A stretch of DNA of 64,000 bases from Papilionanthe hookeriana x Papilionanthe teres (GCA_022702705.1 CM040428.1:116668183-116732182); one strand, 5' to 3'; shown: positions 32,067 to 43,465, counted from the first letter of the stretch. Notes: generated by a model not told the origin, from the letters alone. Translations and numbers: made by a program.

Positions 32067-33646
32067 TGATCTACCTAAAAATCAACTATTTTTAGTGCAC
32101 ATTTTATAAGAATTTTATGTACATTTTTTATGATATTTAATTTTAAAGGAAGTTATTTTGCATGTTTTTGTTCTCAGGTATATGGAATGGAGATTTAGAG
32201 AAAATGATAAAAAAAGAAAAATAGAGAATCTTTGTGTGGCACTATCGTGCCACCTTGGCACCATAGCACCACCCTATAGTAAATTTTGGCGTTATAGCAC
32301 AACATCTTGGAGCCATAGCACCAGTAACCAACATTTTATAAGATACAATGTATTTATCTAAATTTTGAAGAGGTGCTTGAAGCAACCCTTGGTTATTTTC
32401 AATTTTCTATTAAATGGGAACAATTGGGCCGGAAATTGAAGGACTTTTAGAGACTATGGAGAGACTTTGGGAGAGGTTTTTGTGTTCTTTTTTGTGCTCT
32501 TATTATTGTGTCAGTGTTTGTGAGTGATTGTTGTGTAAGAGTTTGAAGATTTCTAGGTGGAAACTCCAGAAATTCATTTAGGGAGAAGACATAAGGTACT
32601 TTGTATTTGTGTTTAAGTTTTTGTTGTAAGACTTGGATTTGAATGGAACTGATGTGTTTTTGTTTAATCTCCATGAATTCTGGGTAGTACTTTTTCTTTC
32701 TCCTTGCTTATGGAAATTACTCTTGGTGGATGGATGTGATTTAAAAAATTTTTTACTCTTAAAAATTATGATGGTATTTTCACTGATTCTTCATTGACTT
32801 TACAAATTGGCCACTTGTGAGGTTAAAATTTGTTGAGAAACATAATGACCTAGGAGGGCTATGATTTCACTCAACTATTGAATACCACACTTCATTCCTA
32901 ACAGAGTCGTTGTTATCACCAAAGGGGTGTGCAAATAAATAGGAAGATAAGTTTTGGTAGGCATAGAGTTAATTTTTTTCTACGGTGATAGACTAGATTA
33001 TTTTATTAATTTTTTTAGAGTTTGGATTGTAAGGGTCCCTAATAGTTCCTATATAGATGACATAGTAGGTAATCTGGTGGTGATAGGCCAAATCTATCCA
33101 GCACTACTACACAAGCAGGTGAAAACCTCTAAATTAGCCAATGCTCTTTGCTAGCACCAAGAGGGGGCAAAGAATTATAATGCTTCTATTTGTCACAATA
33201 CATAATCATATTTTTTGTTTCTTGAATCCTACACTAGTTAAAATCTCCTTGAAAGAGAAAGATTTTTCCATAATATTCAAACTTGTTAGTTTACTTTATT
33301 ACGCTTTTACACTTCATTGTTACTTTCTTTTTAAATTTATTAGTAATTTTTTTGTAAGCATATCAACATTTTTCACTGGTCTATCTGATCTGCAATTTAG
33401 ATGATAATTTTGCAAATTAATTTTAAGAGTTACAGCTTTCCCATTGGGATCAATATTGAGGTATTTAAGGAAAATCCAATATTACTTGAAATGATACGTA
33501 TACTTGCGTAGTAACCTTAGTGCAAAAATGTATTATATATTTTCTAAATAATTACATTTATTCATACAAGCCGCTAAATATAATTGGTCACATATTTTTG
33601 GTAAAATTTTGGAGACTAAAAATACACGTAATTGTGGGTCGGGTCA
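32067..33646 (+). repeat. Element F 5' LTR (1,580 bp)
   Basis: It starts TGATCTACCTAAAAATC, matching the D LTR start in layout (AGTGCACATTTTATA, AAAGGAAGTTATTTTG, TCTCAGGTAT). It ends GGGTCA six bases before the primer site. It carries its own dyad word cluster at 32,237-32,323 and the conserved ATACGTATACTTGCGTAG block at 33,495-33,512. Frames such as 32,158-32,361 are shadows. The left end gives no checkable target duplication because the 3' end is lost. Confidence 0.7.
32237..32323. repeat. Dyad word cluster of the F LTR
   Basis: It contains GGCACTATCGTGCC, GGCACCATAGCACC, GGCGTTATAGCAC and GGAGCCATAGCACC within 87 bases. It sits at the same distance from the LTR start as the GC-rich dyads of D and G, but with a different word. 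Confidence 0.75.
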
Positions 33647-33652
33647 AGTTTT

Positions 33653-33670
33653 TAGCACCATTTCCGGGGA
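33653..33670 (+). promoter_or_regulatory. Element F primer-binding site, decayed tRNA-Asp type
   Basis: TAGCACCATTTCCGGGGA against the expected TGGCGCCGTTGCCGGGGA: four differences, several of them consistent with C-to-T or G-to-A decay. It lies six bases after the LTR. Confidence 0.7.
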
Positions 33671-33861
33671 TAGTAACAAAATTTTTAATTTGAAATTATA
33701 AATGAATTATAGATCTATTTTTAAGTGAATTAATTTTAGTATTTTTATTTTTTTAAGAAAAAAACCTGAAAAAACCAAAAAAATTGAAAAAATTGAAAAA
33801 AAAATTTAAATTAAAAAATTTTAAATGTGCTACTTTATTTTCTTAAATTTTCACTTTGTAT

Positions 33862-35700
33862 AGGCGTAGTTAGGGATCAGAAGGTTTAGTGCTGTACGAT
33901 TCTAAATTTAAACAAACTGTAAGTAGAATTCAAAAACAAGGAAGACTTCATAATTTCTAAGAAATGGCAAGCACATCGCAAAATAATTTTGAAATTCAAA
34001 CTGCCGAAGATGACCATCATAATTTACAAAAATCTATAAGGGATTATGTAAACCCTACAGTAAATAAAATTCATTTAAGTATTCAAACTCCTGCTGTATA
34101 GCCTAACTTAATTGAACTTACATCTTCAATTATACAAACGGTGCAAAATAATTAGCTTGGGGATTACCATTTGAGGATTCAGATCCACATTTAGCAAGCT
34201 TTTTAGAACTGTGTATTTTATTTAATTATGATGGCATATCAAAGGATGTCGTCAGACTTAGACTTCTTCCTTTTTTATTAAAGGAAAAAGCAAAGATGAG
34301 GTTTAATTCATTAGCACCTGGATCTATTAGAACTTGGGGAGATTTAGCACATAAGTTTTTAGCTAAGTATTTCCACCTTCAATAGTTGCTAAGCTTAGAA
34401 ATGACATTACTTCTTTTACTCAGTATGAAGGAGAGTCAATATATGAATCATAGGAAAAATTTAAGTAACTTCTTAGAAAGTGTCCACATCATACTCTACT
34501 AGACTGGTTAATCATTCAAAATTTTTAAAATGGTTTGGTCACAATAAACGTCGACCACCTGATGATGTTTTAGATTCAACTTATGTTAAGAAAGGCAGAG
34601 GTAGACCTAGGAAGACTTGGGCATATTACATAAAAAAATGATCTTAATTTATTAGAATTAAACGAAAAGTTGATACTAAATAGGATGCAATGGAGAAAAA
34701 GGATTCATGTAGCTGACTCCACTTTGTGGGATTAAGGCTTTGTTGTTGTTGTTGTTGTTGTTGTTGTTGGTTAGTAGGATCCCTTAGATCTATCATAGAT
34801 GTTACTGCTGGAGGTTCATTAATGTCTAAACCATTTGATGAATCTTATTCATTAAGTGAAGAAATAGCTACAAATAATTTTTAATGGCCTTCTGAGAGGG
34901 TAAATCTTAAGATAGTAGCCAGTATTCATGATAATGATGCTATTCCAATAGTTGCATCTTAAGTTGCTACATTATCTAGGAAAAATACCAAATTGGAATG
35001 AATTTTCTCCAACACCTCATGGGATTGGATAAAATTTATTAGGATAAATGATGGATTCTCACATTCATAGGAAACTATAAATGTTATCAATATACCCAAT
35101 AAACCAATTTCCAATTATTACAACCCAGATTGGAAAAACCATCCCAACTTTAACTATAATAATAATTCTAGTGGTGGAAGTCAACAATGAGGGAACGCTC
35201 AAGTATACCCATTGGAACATTAGAATAACCAGGGTAGTACTAACTATAGACCTACTTATCATCATGTAATTAGTAGTAACCAACAAGTTAAAGAGAAGAA
35301 GTTGTCTAGAAGAAGTGGTATTATAAATGAGTAATCAATTACGAAGCCAAAGTGCTGCTATTTGAAACATAAAGTATCAACTGGGACAAATTGCTAAAGC
35401 ACTTAGCAATATGCCCCATGGAACACTTCCTAGTAATATTGAGATTAATTCTAAAGATAAAAGTAAAGAGAAAGAGCAAGAAAAAGCTGTGTAATTAAGA
35501 AGCAAAAAAGAATTAAATGTTGGATTTCAAAAAGAGATCGAGGTTTAGAGAGATGTTAAATAAACTGAGAAATTTAAAGAAATTAGTCCTAAGGAAGAAG
35601 AAATACCCGTCTCTCCAACTAGGATTAATTTAGGAAGACCACCACCACCTTTTCCTTAAAGACATACATTGTAGAATTTGGATCCGTAGTTTTTAATATT
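33862..35700 (+). pseudogene. Element F gag, degenerate and interrupted
   Basis: A decayed start reads GSEGLVLYDSKF at about 33,870. From the ATG 33,964, MASTSQNNFEIQ continues to RDYVNPTVNKIHLSIQTPAV and a stop. Further on, in shifting frames: DPHLASFLELCILFNYDGI, LRLLPFLLKEKAKMRFNSLA, RTWGDLAHKFLAKYF, then after the RTE insertion MSKPFDESYSLSEEIATNNF and an Asn/Tyr-rich tail. It matches gag of D and E throughout. Confidence 0.72.
34540..34769 (+). mobile_element. 5'-truncated RTE-type LINE 3' end with (TTG)n tail
   Basis: The insertion splits the gag phrase for YNGLVGSLRS in F. It encodes KGRGRPRKTW and, after a frame change, DLNLLELNEKLILNRMQWRK and RIHVADSTLWD followed by a stop: the C-terminal end of the plant RTE (BovB-like) ORF. 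The 3' end is TGGGATTAAGGCTTTG followed by about ten TTG units. The duplicated target may be GGTT or TTGGT. Only ~230 bases remain, typical of 5' truncation. Confidence 0.8.
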
Positions 35701-36330
35701 TTTTGAGATTTTTAAGAAGCTTACAATTAATATCCCTTTTGCAGAAGTTTTGCAACATATGCTAAGTTATGCAAAATTTATGAAAGAAGTTTTAAATAAA
35801 CATAGGAAGATTGAAGATTATGAGACAGTTGCACTTAGTGAAGAATGTAGTGTAATAATTCAGAAAAAGCTTTCTAAAAAACTCAATGATCTTGGTAGCT
35901 TTACCATACCTTATGCAATTGGAGAATACTTTTATGGAAAAGCAGTATGTGATTTAGAAGCTAGCATTAAATTCATGCAATTATCTATATTTGGAAGCTT
36001 ATGTTTAGGAGAAATATCCCCCACTACTATAACCCTACAGTTAGTTAATTGATTTATCACTTACCCTAGAGGGGTTATATAAGAAGTGTTGGTTAATGTG
36101 GAAAAATTTATCTTTTGTGTTGATTTCATTGTGTTAGATCTAGAAGAAGATAAAAAAATCCCTATTGTTTTGGGAGACCTTTCCTTCTACCGGATGTACA
36201 AAGATAGATGTGCAAAAAGGAGAATTAATTATGAGAGTGACTGATCAAGAAGTTACATTTAGTGTGCTTAAAACAATGAAGTATCTTGATGGAAAATGTT
36301 ATATAATGGATATCATTGATTATATGATTG
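35701..36330 (+). pseudogene. Element F protease, active site altered
   Basis: The frame 35,750-36,052 has MLSYAKFMKEVLNKHRK, then YGKAVCDLEASIKFM, where the catalytic DLGAS motif has become DLEAS, then EISPTTITLQLVN and a stop. The next frames give VDFIVLDLEEDKKIPIVLG and GELIMRVTDQEVTF (36,165 onward). The protease is inactive by these changes. Confidence 0.75.
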
Positions 36331-37570
36331 TTAATCATTTTCAAGACAGATGTGAAGTCATAATAGATAAAAAAGAAGAAGTCATTTCAAAACAAAAAAA
36401 GGAAACTGAAACGAAAAATGATTTTGAGGATGAATCAAATGAGATGATTACTGAGGATTTAAATTATGTTCAGGAAAATTTTGAAATTTTTGATACTACT
36501 GAGAATAGTATACCTCTGATTCCATCTTTTGAAAAACCTCCTAAACTAGAGATGAAGGTTCTACCTACTCATTTAAAGTATACATTTTTGGGGAACTCGT
36601 CCACACTACCAGTTATTATATCCTCAGAATTAACTACTGAACAAGAAGTAAAATCATTAGAGACATTGAAGAATCATAAAAATGACATTAGATGGACATT
36701 AGTTGATATTTAAGAAATCATACCTTCAATCTGTTTGCACTAATTTTTTATTGAAGATAATTATAAGCCTAAAGCTGATCCTCAAAGGAGATTAAATCCT
36801 ATAATGAAAGTGGTTGTTAAGAAAGAAATCTTTAAGTGGTTGGACACTGATATTATTTATCTAATTTTAGAAAATTCATGGGTTAATCCTATTCCTTATG
36901 TTCCTAAGAAGGGAGAAGTGACTGTAGTTGTTAATGAAACGAGTGAATTACTTCCAAAAAAATAAGTTATTGGATGATGAATTTGTATTGATTTTAGAAA
37001 ATTAAATGTCGCCACTATGAATATTTACTTTTCTTTACCTTTCTGGATCAATTATTAGATGGACTAGCTAGGCACCGATCTTTTTTCTTTGTTGATGGAT
37101 ATTCAGGATACAATCAAGTACTTATTGCTCCTGAGGATCAAGAGAAAACAACTTTTACTAGTCTATATAGAACTTTTACTTTTAAAAGAATGCCATTTGG
37201 ATTATGTAATGCACTACAACTTTTTAAAGATGTATGATGTCAATTTTTAGTGATTTATTTGAGAAAGGAATTAAAGTTTTTATGGCTGATTTCTCAATTT
37301 TTGAAACTTCTTTCAATTCATGTTTAGATCATTTAACAAGACTTCTAAAACTCTGTGAAGAAACAAGCTTCGTTCTCAATTGGGAAAAATGTAAATTTAT
37401 TGTTGTAGGAGGAATTGTGTTAGGGCATAAACTTTTTGAGAAAGGCATGGAAGTAGATCCAGCAAAAGTTCAAGTTATTGTTGAATTACTACCTCCTACA
37501 AATGTGAGGGGAATAAGAAGTTTTCTAAGACATGTTTGTTTCTACAAAGGTTATATTAAAGGTTTTTAAA
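36331..37570 (+). pseudogene. Element F reverse transcriptase, catalytic Asp lost
   Basis: An acidic linker is at 36,360-36,540. Then come KMVLPTHLKY-type and the RT finger with stops, IYFSLPFWINY-type, FFFVDGYSGYNQV, FKRMPFGLCNALQLFK, and in the frame 37,234-37,569 the catalytic box VFMADFSIFE (FMDD expected; first Asp is Ala). RGIRSFLRHVCFYKGYIKGF closes the RT. Both frame and active site are destroyed. Confidence 0.75.
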
Positions 37571-37578
37571 AAATTTCC

Positions 37579-38060
37579 ATGCCTTTATGTCATTTTATGG
37601 AAAAAGATTCTGGTTTTGATTTAAATGATGAATGTTTGAATACCTTCAACTTATTAAAAGAGAAATTAATCACTGCACCTAATACTGTTTCACCTGATTG
37701 GACAAAATCTTTTGAATTAATGTCTGATGCTAGTGATTATGCTATAAGTGCTTTTTTAGGGCAGAGATATGACAAAATATTCAAAGTGATATACTATGCT
37801 AGTAAACTCCTTAATGAAGCTCAAATTAATTGCATTTCCACTGAAATTGAGTTATTGGCTATAGTATTTTATTTTTTATAAATTTAGTCCATATCTTATT
37901 GTAACAAATTTTATTGTGCATACTGATCATTTTGTAATTAAGTATTTCATGATGAAGAAGGATACAAAACCACGATTAATTTGATGGGTCCTTCTGATGC
38001 AAGAATTTAATTTTCAAGTTGTAGATAGGAAGGGTGTTGATAATCAAATAGATAATCATT
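37579..38060 (+). pseudogene. Element F RNase H
   Basis: The frame 37,579-37,881 reads MPLCHFMEKDSGFDLNDECL and then ELMSDASDYAISAFLGQRYD, with TEIELLAIVF, the first catalytic motifs. The next frames give VHTDHFVIKYFM and KPRLI with stops. Homology to D RNase H (16,525-17,070) is collinear. Confidence 0.7.
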
Positions 38061-38858
38061 GTTAGGGCATGAACATAAAAATAAAAATGGTTTAAATGAT
38101 GAAATTAATGAGAATTTTCTTGATGAACAATTATATGTGATTAATGAATGGAAAATTATGTGGTATGTTGGTTTAGTGAACTACTTGGTTAGTAATATTT
38201 TACCCTATGGATTACATAGCCATCAAATCAAAAAGTTCATTTATAATTCAAAATATTACTTCTGGGATGACCCTTATCTATATAAAAAATGTAAGGATGT
38301 ATTTATTCAAAGATGTGTACCATTACAAAAAAAACCCATTATGTTATGCAAAAATGTCATGAATCAGAATCTGGGGTACATTTTGGGGTTTATAAAACTG
38401 TATTTAAGATTTTTCAATCAATATTTTATTGGCCTACATTATTTAGCAATGTCAATACTTACATAAATCATGTGATAGATGTCAAAGGGTAGGCAATATT
38501 TCTAAAAGAGATGAAATGCTTCTAAATTTAACTCTGGAAGTTGAAATTTTTTATGTTTGGGGATTAGATTTTATAGGACCATTTATATCATCTTCAGGAA
38601 AGATTTATATTTTGATAGCTGTGGATTATGTTTCTAAATGGATTGAAGTGGTTGCTTTACTTTGCTGTGATGCTAAAAGTGTTACGAAATTTTTAGGAAT
38701 GAATATTTTTAGAAGATTTGGAATGCAAGAGTAATCATTATAGATGGGGGAAGTCATTTTATGTATAGAATGATTGAAACATTAACTCAAAATTATGGGA
38801 CCAAATATCGTATTACCACAGCTTATCACCCTCAGACCAGTGGATTAGCATATATATC
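38059..38858 (+). pseudogene. Element F integrase, cut by element G
   Basis: The frame 38,059-38,466 covers the region before the zinc finger (IKKFIYNSKYYFWDDPYLYKK). The H2C2 finger is spread over two frames. The frame 38,516-38,734 has WGLDFIGPFI (first Asp kept) and VDYVSKWIEV. IIDGGSHF (second Asp kept) is at about 38,740 and TAYHPQTSGLA at about 38,820. The sequence stops at 38,858 where the G LTR begins, so the catalytic Glu region is missing. Confidence 0.75.
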
Positions 38859-39490
38859 TGATACACCTAAAATATATAGTGTTTTTAATTACATTTTATA
38901 CCTATTTTTGATGATATTTCACTTTAATGGAAGGTATATGTTTTTCTTGTAGGTATGTTTAAAATGGCTGACTATGATGAAAGGAGCAAAAGAGGATCAA
39001 ATTTGGAGCAAAATTTGAAGAATGAAAAAATTGACCTGTTGCGGCTAAGCGCCGGACCCTTGGCGCATAGGCGCGACAGTTAAAAAATACGAATTAAATC
39101 AAATTTGGAGCCATATTTAAGGGGTGTTTGAAGCAACTTTTGATGGTAACCTCCTTAACTTATTTTGGTCTGTAGATTTGAATGAAAAGATGCATACTTT
39201 GGTGGATACATTGAATCTGGACATGATTCAAAGAGACACCAAGGCACCTTTTAGAAAATTTTAAAAAGAAGACTTAAAGATCAGAAAAAGGGTTATTGTT
39301 GGAGGGTGTGATTAGTGTTAAGAGTAAATTTTATGTTAGAGAGTTATTGAGGGCACAGCTTTCCTCTTCACCACTTTTATTATTAATTGTATCTAGTTAA
39401 TTAAAATATCATTTAAAGAAAATTTAAGAAAAATTAAGTTTTTACTTTTCATTGTTTTTGTTAGAGTGTTTTTTTTTGTTTTGTTAATTT
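38859..39490 (+). repeat. Element G 5' LTR, internally shortened
   Basis: It follows the D LTR start for about 450 bases, with the dyad cluster GCGGCTAAGCGCC at 39,041-39,075 and the phrase TTGAATCTGGACATGATTC. From about 39,260 similarity fades, and gag starts at 39,494. The CGTATACTTGCGTAG block, the LTR end and the primer site are absent, so at least 1.2 kb was deleted. Confidence 0.7.
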
Positions 39491-39493
39491 TGT

Positions 39494-41060
39494 ATGCATA
39501 GTTCTGGTTCTGAGGGACTTATGCCTTACGATTCTGAATTAGAGAGAACTATCAGAAAAATTAAAAAATATTAAAAATTTAGAAAAAGATTAAAGTATTC
39601 AAGAAATGGCAAATAAAGATCATCAAAATGTTGAAATCCATCAAGAATTTAGACCTTTAAGAGATTATGCTAACCCTACAGTGGATGAACTTCATGGTAA
39701 TATTCAACACCTTGCTGTAGCTGCTAATTCATTTAAACTTAAACATGGGTTCAGACCAGGCAGGGGAGCTCCTCTTGTACAGTTGCTTTAACCTATAAGC
39801 CAACCTCCCTGTACGGTCTAAGGCCTCTGAAGAGTTCGAGTCCAGCCTTATTATCCATATGGTATCTAATAATCAGTTTGGGGAGCACCAACTAAAAATC
39901 CTAATTTACATCTTGCCAATTTTCTAGAATTCTGTGCTACTTTTAAATACGATGGTGTTTCGGACGATGTTATTAGAATTAGACTTTTTTTTCTCACTAA
40001 GGGATAAAGCTAAGATTTGGTTAAATTTGTTAGCACCTAGATCTATTAGAACTTAGGGTGATTTAGCACAAAATTTTCTTGCTAAATATTTTCCACCTTC
40101 GAAGACCGCAAAGCTTATAAATGATATTATATCTTTTTGTTAGTTTGAAGGGGAATCTATATATGAAGCATGGGAATATTTTAAAGATCTCCTAAGAAAG
40201 TGTCCACATCATTCGATACCATATTGGTTAATAGTTTAGACCTTCTACAATGGATTAGTTGGATCTCTTAGATCTATTATCGATGTCGCTACTAGTGGTT
40301 CATTGATGTCTAAACAGTTTACTGATGCTTATGCTTTAATTGAAGAAATGGCTACTAATAATTTTTAATAGCCTTCGAAATGGTTAAATCCTAAAAAAGG
40401 TAGCCAACATTCATGAAAATGATGCTTTTACAATGCTAGCAAATCAAGTTGTTGCAATTTTAAGGAAAATAGACCAATTTAGAATGAATTTTTCACACCC
40501 AACTTCTATGATTGAAGAAAATTCATTAGGCCAAATGGTTGATTCTCAAACTTCATTAGAAACATTGAATGCCATAAGTCAGCCTAATAACCCATATTCC
40601 AATTATTATAACCCAGGTTGGAAAAACCATTCAAACGTTAACTCGAATACCAATAATCAGGGTGATAGCAAGAATGGGGGAACAACCAAGTAAACCCATT
40701 GGGAAACTGGAACAACCAAAGGAATAATTATTATAGACCAACCTATCCTCCAGGTTTTAACAAAACTTCACAATTTAAGGAGAAGAAGTTGTCTATTAAA
40801 GAAGAGGTGTTACAAATGGAAAATCAATTACAAAGTCAAGAAGCTACAACTAGAAATATTGAGAATCAATTGGGTCAGATTGCCAATTCATTAAGTAATA
40901 GATCACAAGGAACGCTTCCTAGTAATATTGAAGAAAACCAAGAGACAAGGCTAAAGAGCAAGTACAAGCTATTTAGTTGAGAAGTCGAAGAGAGTTGGAA
41001 GGTAGAGTTCAAAAAGAGACTGAAGTAGAGAAAGAATAGATTGAAAAACCAAAAGAGGAT
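39494..41060 (+). pseudogene. Element G gag, degenerate, with a ~100-bp insertion
   Basis: The ATG 39,494 gives MHSSGSEGLMPYDSELERTI. RDYANPTVDELHGNIQ follows (frame 39,606). A foreign segment at 39,744-39,846 interrupts the phrase for ELKLAIIQMV. Then LRLFFSLRDKAKIW-like, ITSFC-FEGESIYEAW-like, MSKQFTDAYALIEEMATNNF, and in the frames 40,433-40,693 and 40,699-40,980 the Asn-rich tail (NNPYSNYYNPGWKNH, RPTYPPGFNKT). Many stops. Confidence 0.75.
39744..39846 (+). repeat. ~100-bp insertion with a tRNA-type B box in G gag
   Basis: This segment has no counterpart in the gag genes of D or E. It contains GTTCGAGTCC (39,834-39,843), a good match to the internal B box of RNA polymerase III genes (GGTTCGANTCC). 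No clear A box or A tail was found, so a SINE piece is only one option. An unrelated filler insertion is the other. Confidence 0.35.
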
Positions 41061-41930
41061 GCCTCGAAAGGTTTGGAAAGACCTATTTCTCCATCTAAGG
41101 TTGATTTAGAAAAGCCACCACCTCCATTTTCTCAGGCACTTCGAAAAAAAAAATTGGATAAGAAATTTTCAAAATTCTTAGAGATATTTAAGAAGCTCAC
41201 AATCAATATTTCATTTGCTGAAGCCTTAGAAAAAATTCCTAGCTATGTGAAATTTATGATGGATATTCTTAATAGAAAGAGGAAGTTTGAATATAATGAG
41301 ACTGTTGCACTTAGTGAAGAGTGTAACACTATAATTTAGAAAAGCTTCCTGAAAAGCTTAAAGATCCTGGAAGTTTCACAATTCCATGTGCAATTGGAGA
41401 AAGATTTTTTGGAAAAGCTTTATGTGATTTGGGTGCAAGCATTAACCTTATGTCGTTATCAATATTCAAAAGACTAGAATTAGGAGAAATAACCCCTACT
41501 ACTGTAACTCTGCAATTAGCTGATCGTTCGATCACATATCCTAAAGGAGTTATAGAAGAAGTTTTGGTGAAGGTGGATCAATTTATCTTTTCTGTTGATT
41601 TCATTGTGTTTTATATGGAGGAAGATAAAGAGATACCCATAATTTTAGGGAGACTTTTCCTAGCCACAGGCAGAGCGATGATAGATGTGTAAAATGGGTT
41701 GGCGATGCGAGTTAATGATCAAACGATTACATTCAATATTTCAAAGTCAATGAAATATCCTGTAAGAGGTAAATATAATGAATATTATAGGATGAATCTT
41801 ATCAAATATTTGAGTGAATGTCATTTTAAGTCAACTTATGATGAGAAATCTGAAAGTAAAGAATTGGAACAAAGAAAGAAGAGGAATTACAAGATTCTGA
41901 ATATTTTCATGAGGAAGATTTAAATTATGT
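41061..41930 (+). pseudogene. Element G protease
   Basis: The frame 41,073-41,339 has EKPPPPFSQALRKKKLDKKF and AEALEKIPSYVKFMMDIL. After a frameshift, 41,429-41,692 has the active site (D-M-GAS, just before NLMSLSIF) and ILGRLFLATG. Then MRVNDQTITFNISKSMKYP is at 41,702 and an acidic linker follows. The DLGAS motif is changed conservatively to DMGAS. Frames break at about 41,340 and 41,693. Confidence 0.75.
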
Positions 41931-41989
41931 TCATGAAAATTTTGAAATGTTGGACTTGACTGAAAAAGATGAATCTTTTGGTCCATCAA

Positions 41990-42530
41990 TTGAAAAACCT
42001 CATGAACTTGATTTAAAGATGCTTCCAAATAATTTAAAGTATGCCTTTTTAGGTGATTCCTCAACTTTGCCAATTATAATTTCCTCAATTAATTGAAAGA
42101 GAAGAAGAGAGTTTGCTTAAAATTTTGAAGAAATATAAGAAATCATTTGGATGGATAATAGTTAATATTAAAGGAATTAGTCCTTCGATTTGTATGCATA
42201 GAATCCTTCTGGAAGATAACTGCAAACCTTGAGATGATCCTCAAAGGAGATTAAATCCTATCATGAAAGAAATTGTTAAGAAAAAAATCTTAAAGAGGTT
42301 GGATGTTGGAATTATCTACCCTATTTCAGATAGTGCTTGGGTTAGTCCTATTCACTGTGTAACTAAGAATGGAGGAGTTACTGTGACTGTGAATGAAAAG
42401 AATGAAATAATACCAGTAAGATAAGTTACAGGGTGGCGAAAATACATTGATTATAGAAAATTAAACCTTGCCACCAGGAAAGACCATTTTCTACTTCCTT
42501 TTCTAGATCAGATGTTGGATAGACTAGATG
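41990..42530 (+). pseudogene. Element G reverse transcriptase, N-terminal third only
   Basis: In order: MLPNNLKYAFLGDSSTLPII, KGISPSICMHRILLED, RRLNPIMKEIVKKKILKRLD, IYPISDSAWVSPIHC, YIDYRKLNLATRKDHF and LPFLDQMLDRLDG, with several stops. The sequence then changes abruptly to the reverse complement of an integrase C-terminus. The catalytic FMDD part is absent. Confidence 0.78.
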
Positions 42531-42539
42531 GGCCTAAAT

Positions 42540-43465
42540 TCCTTTTCTACTTCATTTTCTCTTATAGATTCGAGCACTTTCATAAGAATCATTTCTAATA
42601 TCTTCAATTTCATTCAATTGCAATAATCGCTTATCTCCAGCATCATTAAATTATAATTAAAATCTTTAATCGCCCAATAAGTTTTATGCTCCAGTTCAAC
42701 AGGTAAATGACAAGGTTTTCTATAGATGAGCCTATGGTGACATTCCGATAGGAGTTTTATAAGCATCCCTATAAGCTCATAAAGCATTATCAATTCTATC
42801 AGCCTAGATAGTTCACTTCGGATTAACTGTTTTTTCTAAAATTCTTTTGATCTCCCGATTTGAAACTTCAGCTAATCCACTAGTTTGAGGATGATAAGTT
42901 GTTGAAATTTTATGTTTAATCCCAAATTTTCTTAATAGTCTCTGAATCAGAAAATTCTTGAAGTGACTTCCCCCATCAGTGATAATTATTCGTGGCATTC
43001 CGTATCTAGTGAAAATATTTTTACTTAAAAATTTTTCAACACTTTTATCATCACAATGAGGTAAAGCAATTGCTTCAATCCATTTTGAAACATAATCAAC
43101 AGCTAATAATATATAAATTTTTCCTGAAGAAGGTAGAAATGGTCCTATGAAATCTAAATCCCAGACATCAAAAATTTCCACTTCCAGACTAAAATTTAGA
43201 GGCATTTCATTCCTTTTAGAAATATTGCCTATACGTTGACATCGATCACAGAATTTAACAAAATTGTTAACATCCTTGAATAATGAAGGCCAATAAAATC
43301 TAGATTGTAAAATTTTAAAAGCAGTTTTATCATTTCCAAAATGTCAACCAAATTCAGAGTTGTGGTATTTTTGAATAATCTCGTAAGTTTCTTCATTAGG
43401 AACACATCTTCGTATATTAGAATCCCTACATTGTTTAAACACAAAGGGGTTATCCCAAAAATAAA
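42540..43465 (-). pseudogene. Element H integrase, catalytic triad visible
   Basis: The frame 43,229-43,444 and its neighbours cover the H2C2 finger (HFGNDKTAFKILQSRFYWPS in pieces, CDRCQR). The 130-residue frame 42,813-43,205 has WDLDFIGPFLPSS (first Asp), IIITDGGSHFKN (second Asp) and SNREIKRILEKTVNPK (Glu), all three catalytic acids. The C-terminal part to 42,540 is frame-shifted. It is the best integrase core in the window. Confidence 0.8.

Larger units (their letters stand above)
32067..38858 (+). mobile_element. Element F: Athila-like Ty3/Gypsy relic, 5' LTR to integrase
   Basis: On the plus strand: 5' LTR (32,067-33,646), tRNA-Asp-type primer site, gag with an inserted RTE tail, protease, RT, RNase H and integrase. 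It is cut in the integrase at TAYHPQTSGLAYI by element G. No 3' part of F was found to the right. It is the most decayed of the Athila-like elements, with stops in every domain. Confidence 0.8.
38859..42530 (+). mobile_element. Element G: D-family Athila-like element, 5' half only
   Basis: It starts TGATACACCTAAAATATATAG at 38,859, inside the F integrase. It runs through a shortened LTR, gag and protease into RT and stops at FLDQMLDRLDG (about 42,530), where minus-strand integrase sequence of element H begins. The LTR lacks its last ~1.2 kb and no primer site remains. ATATC precedes the left end; no matching right copy was found. Confidence 0.8.

Noticed and set aside
34740..34769. TTG run as an ordinary microsatellite
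   Set aside because: It directly follows an RTE ORF end and the TGGGATTAAGGCTT phrase, so it is the LINE tail.
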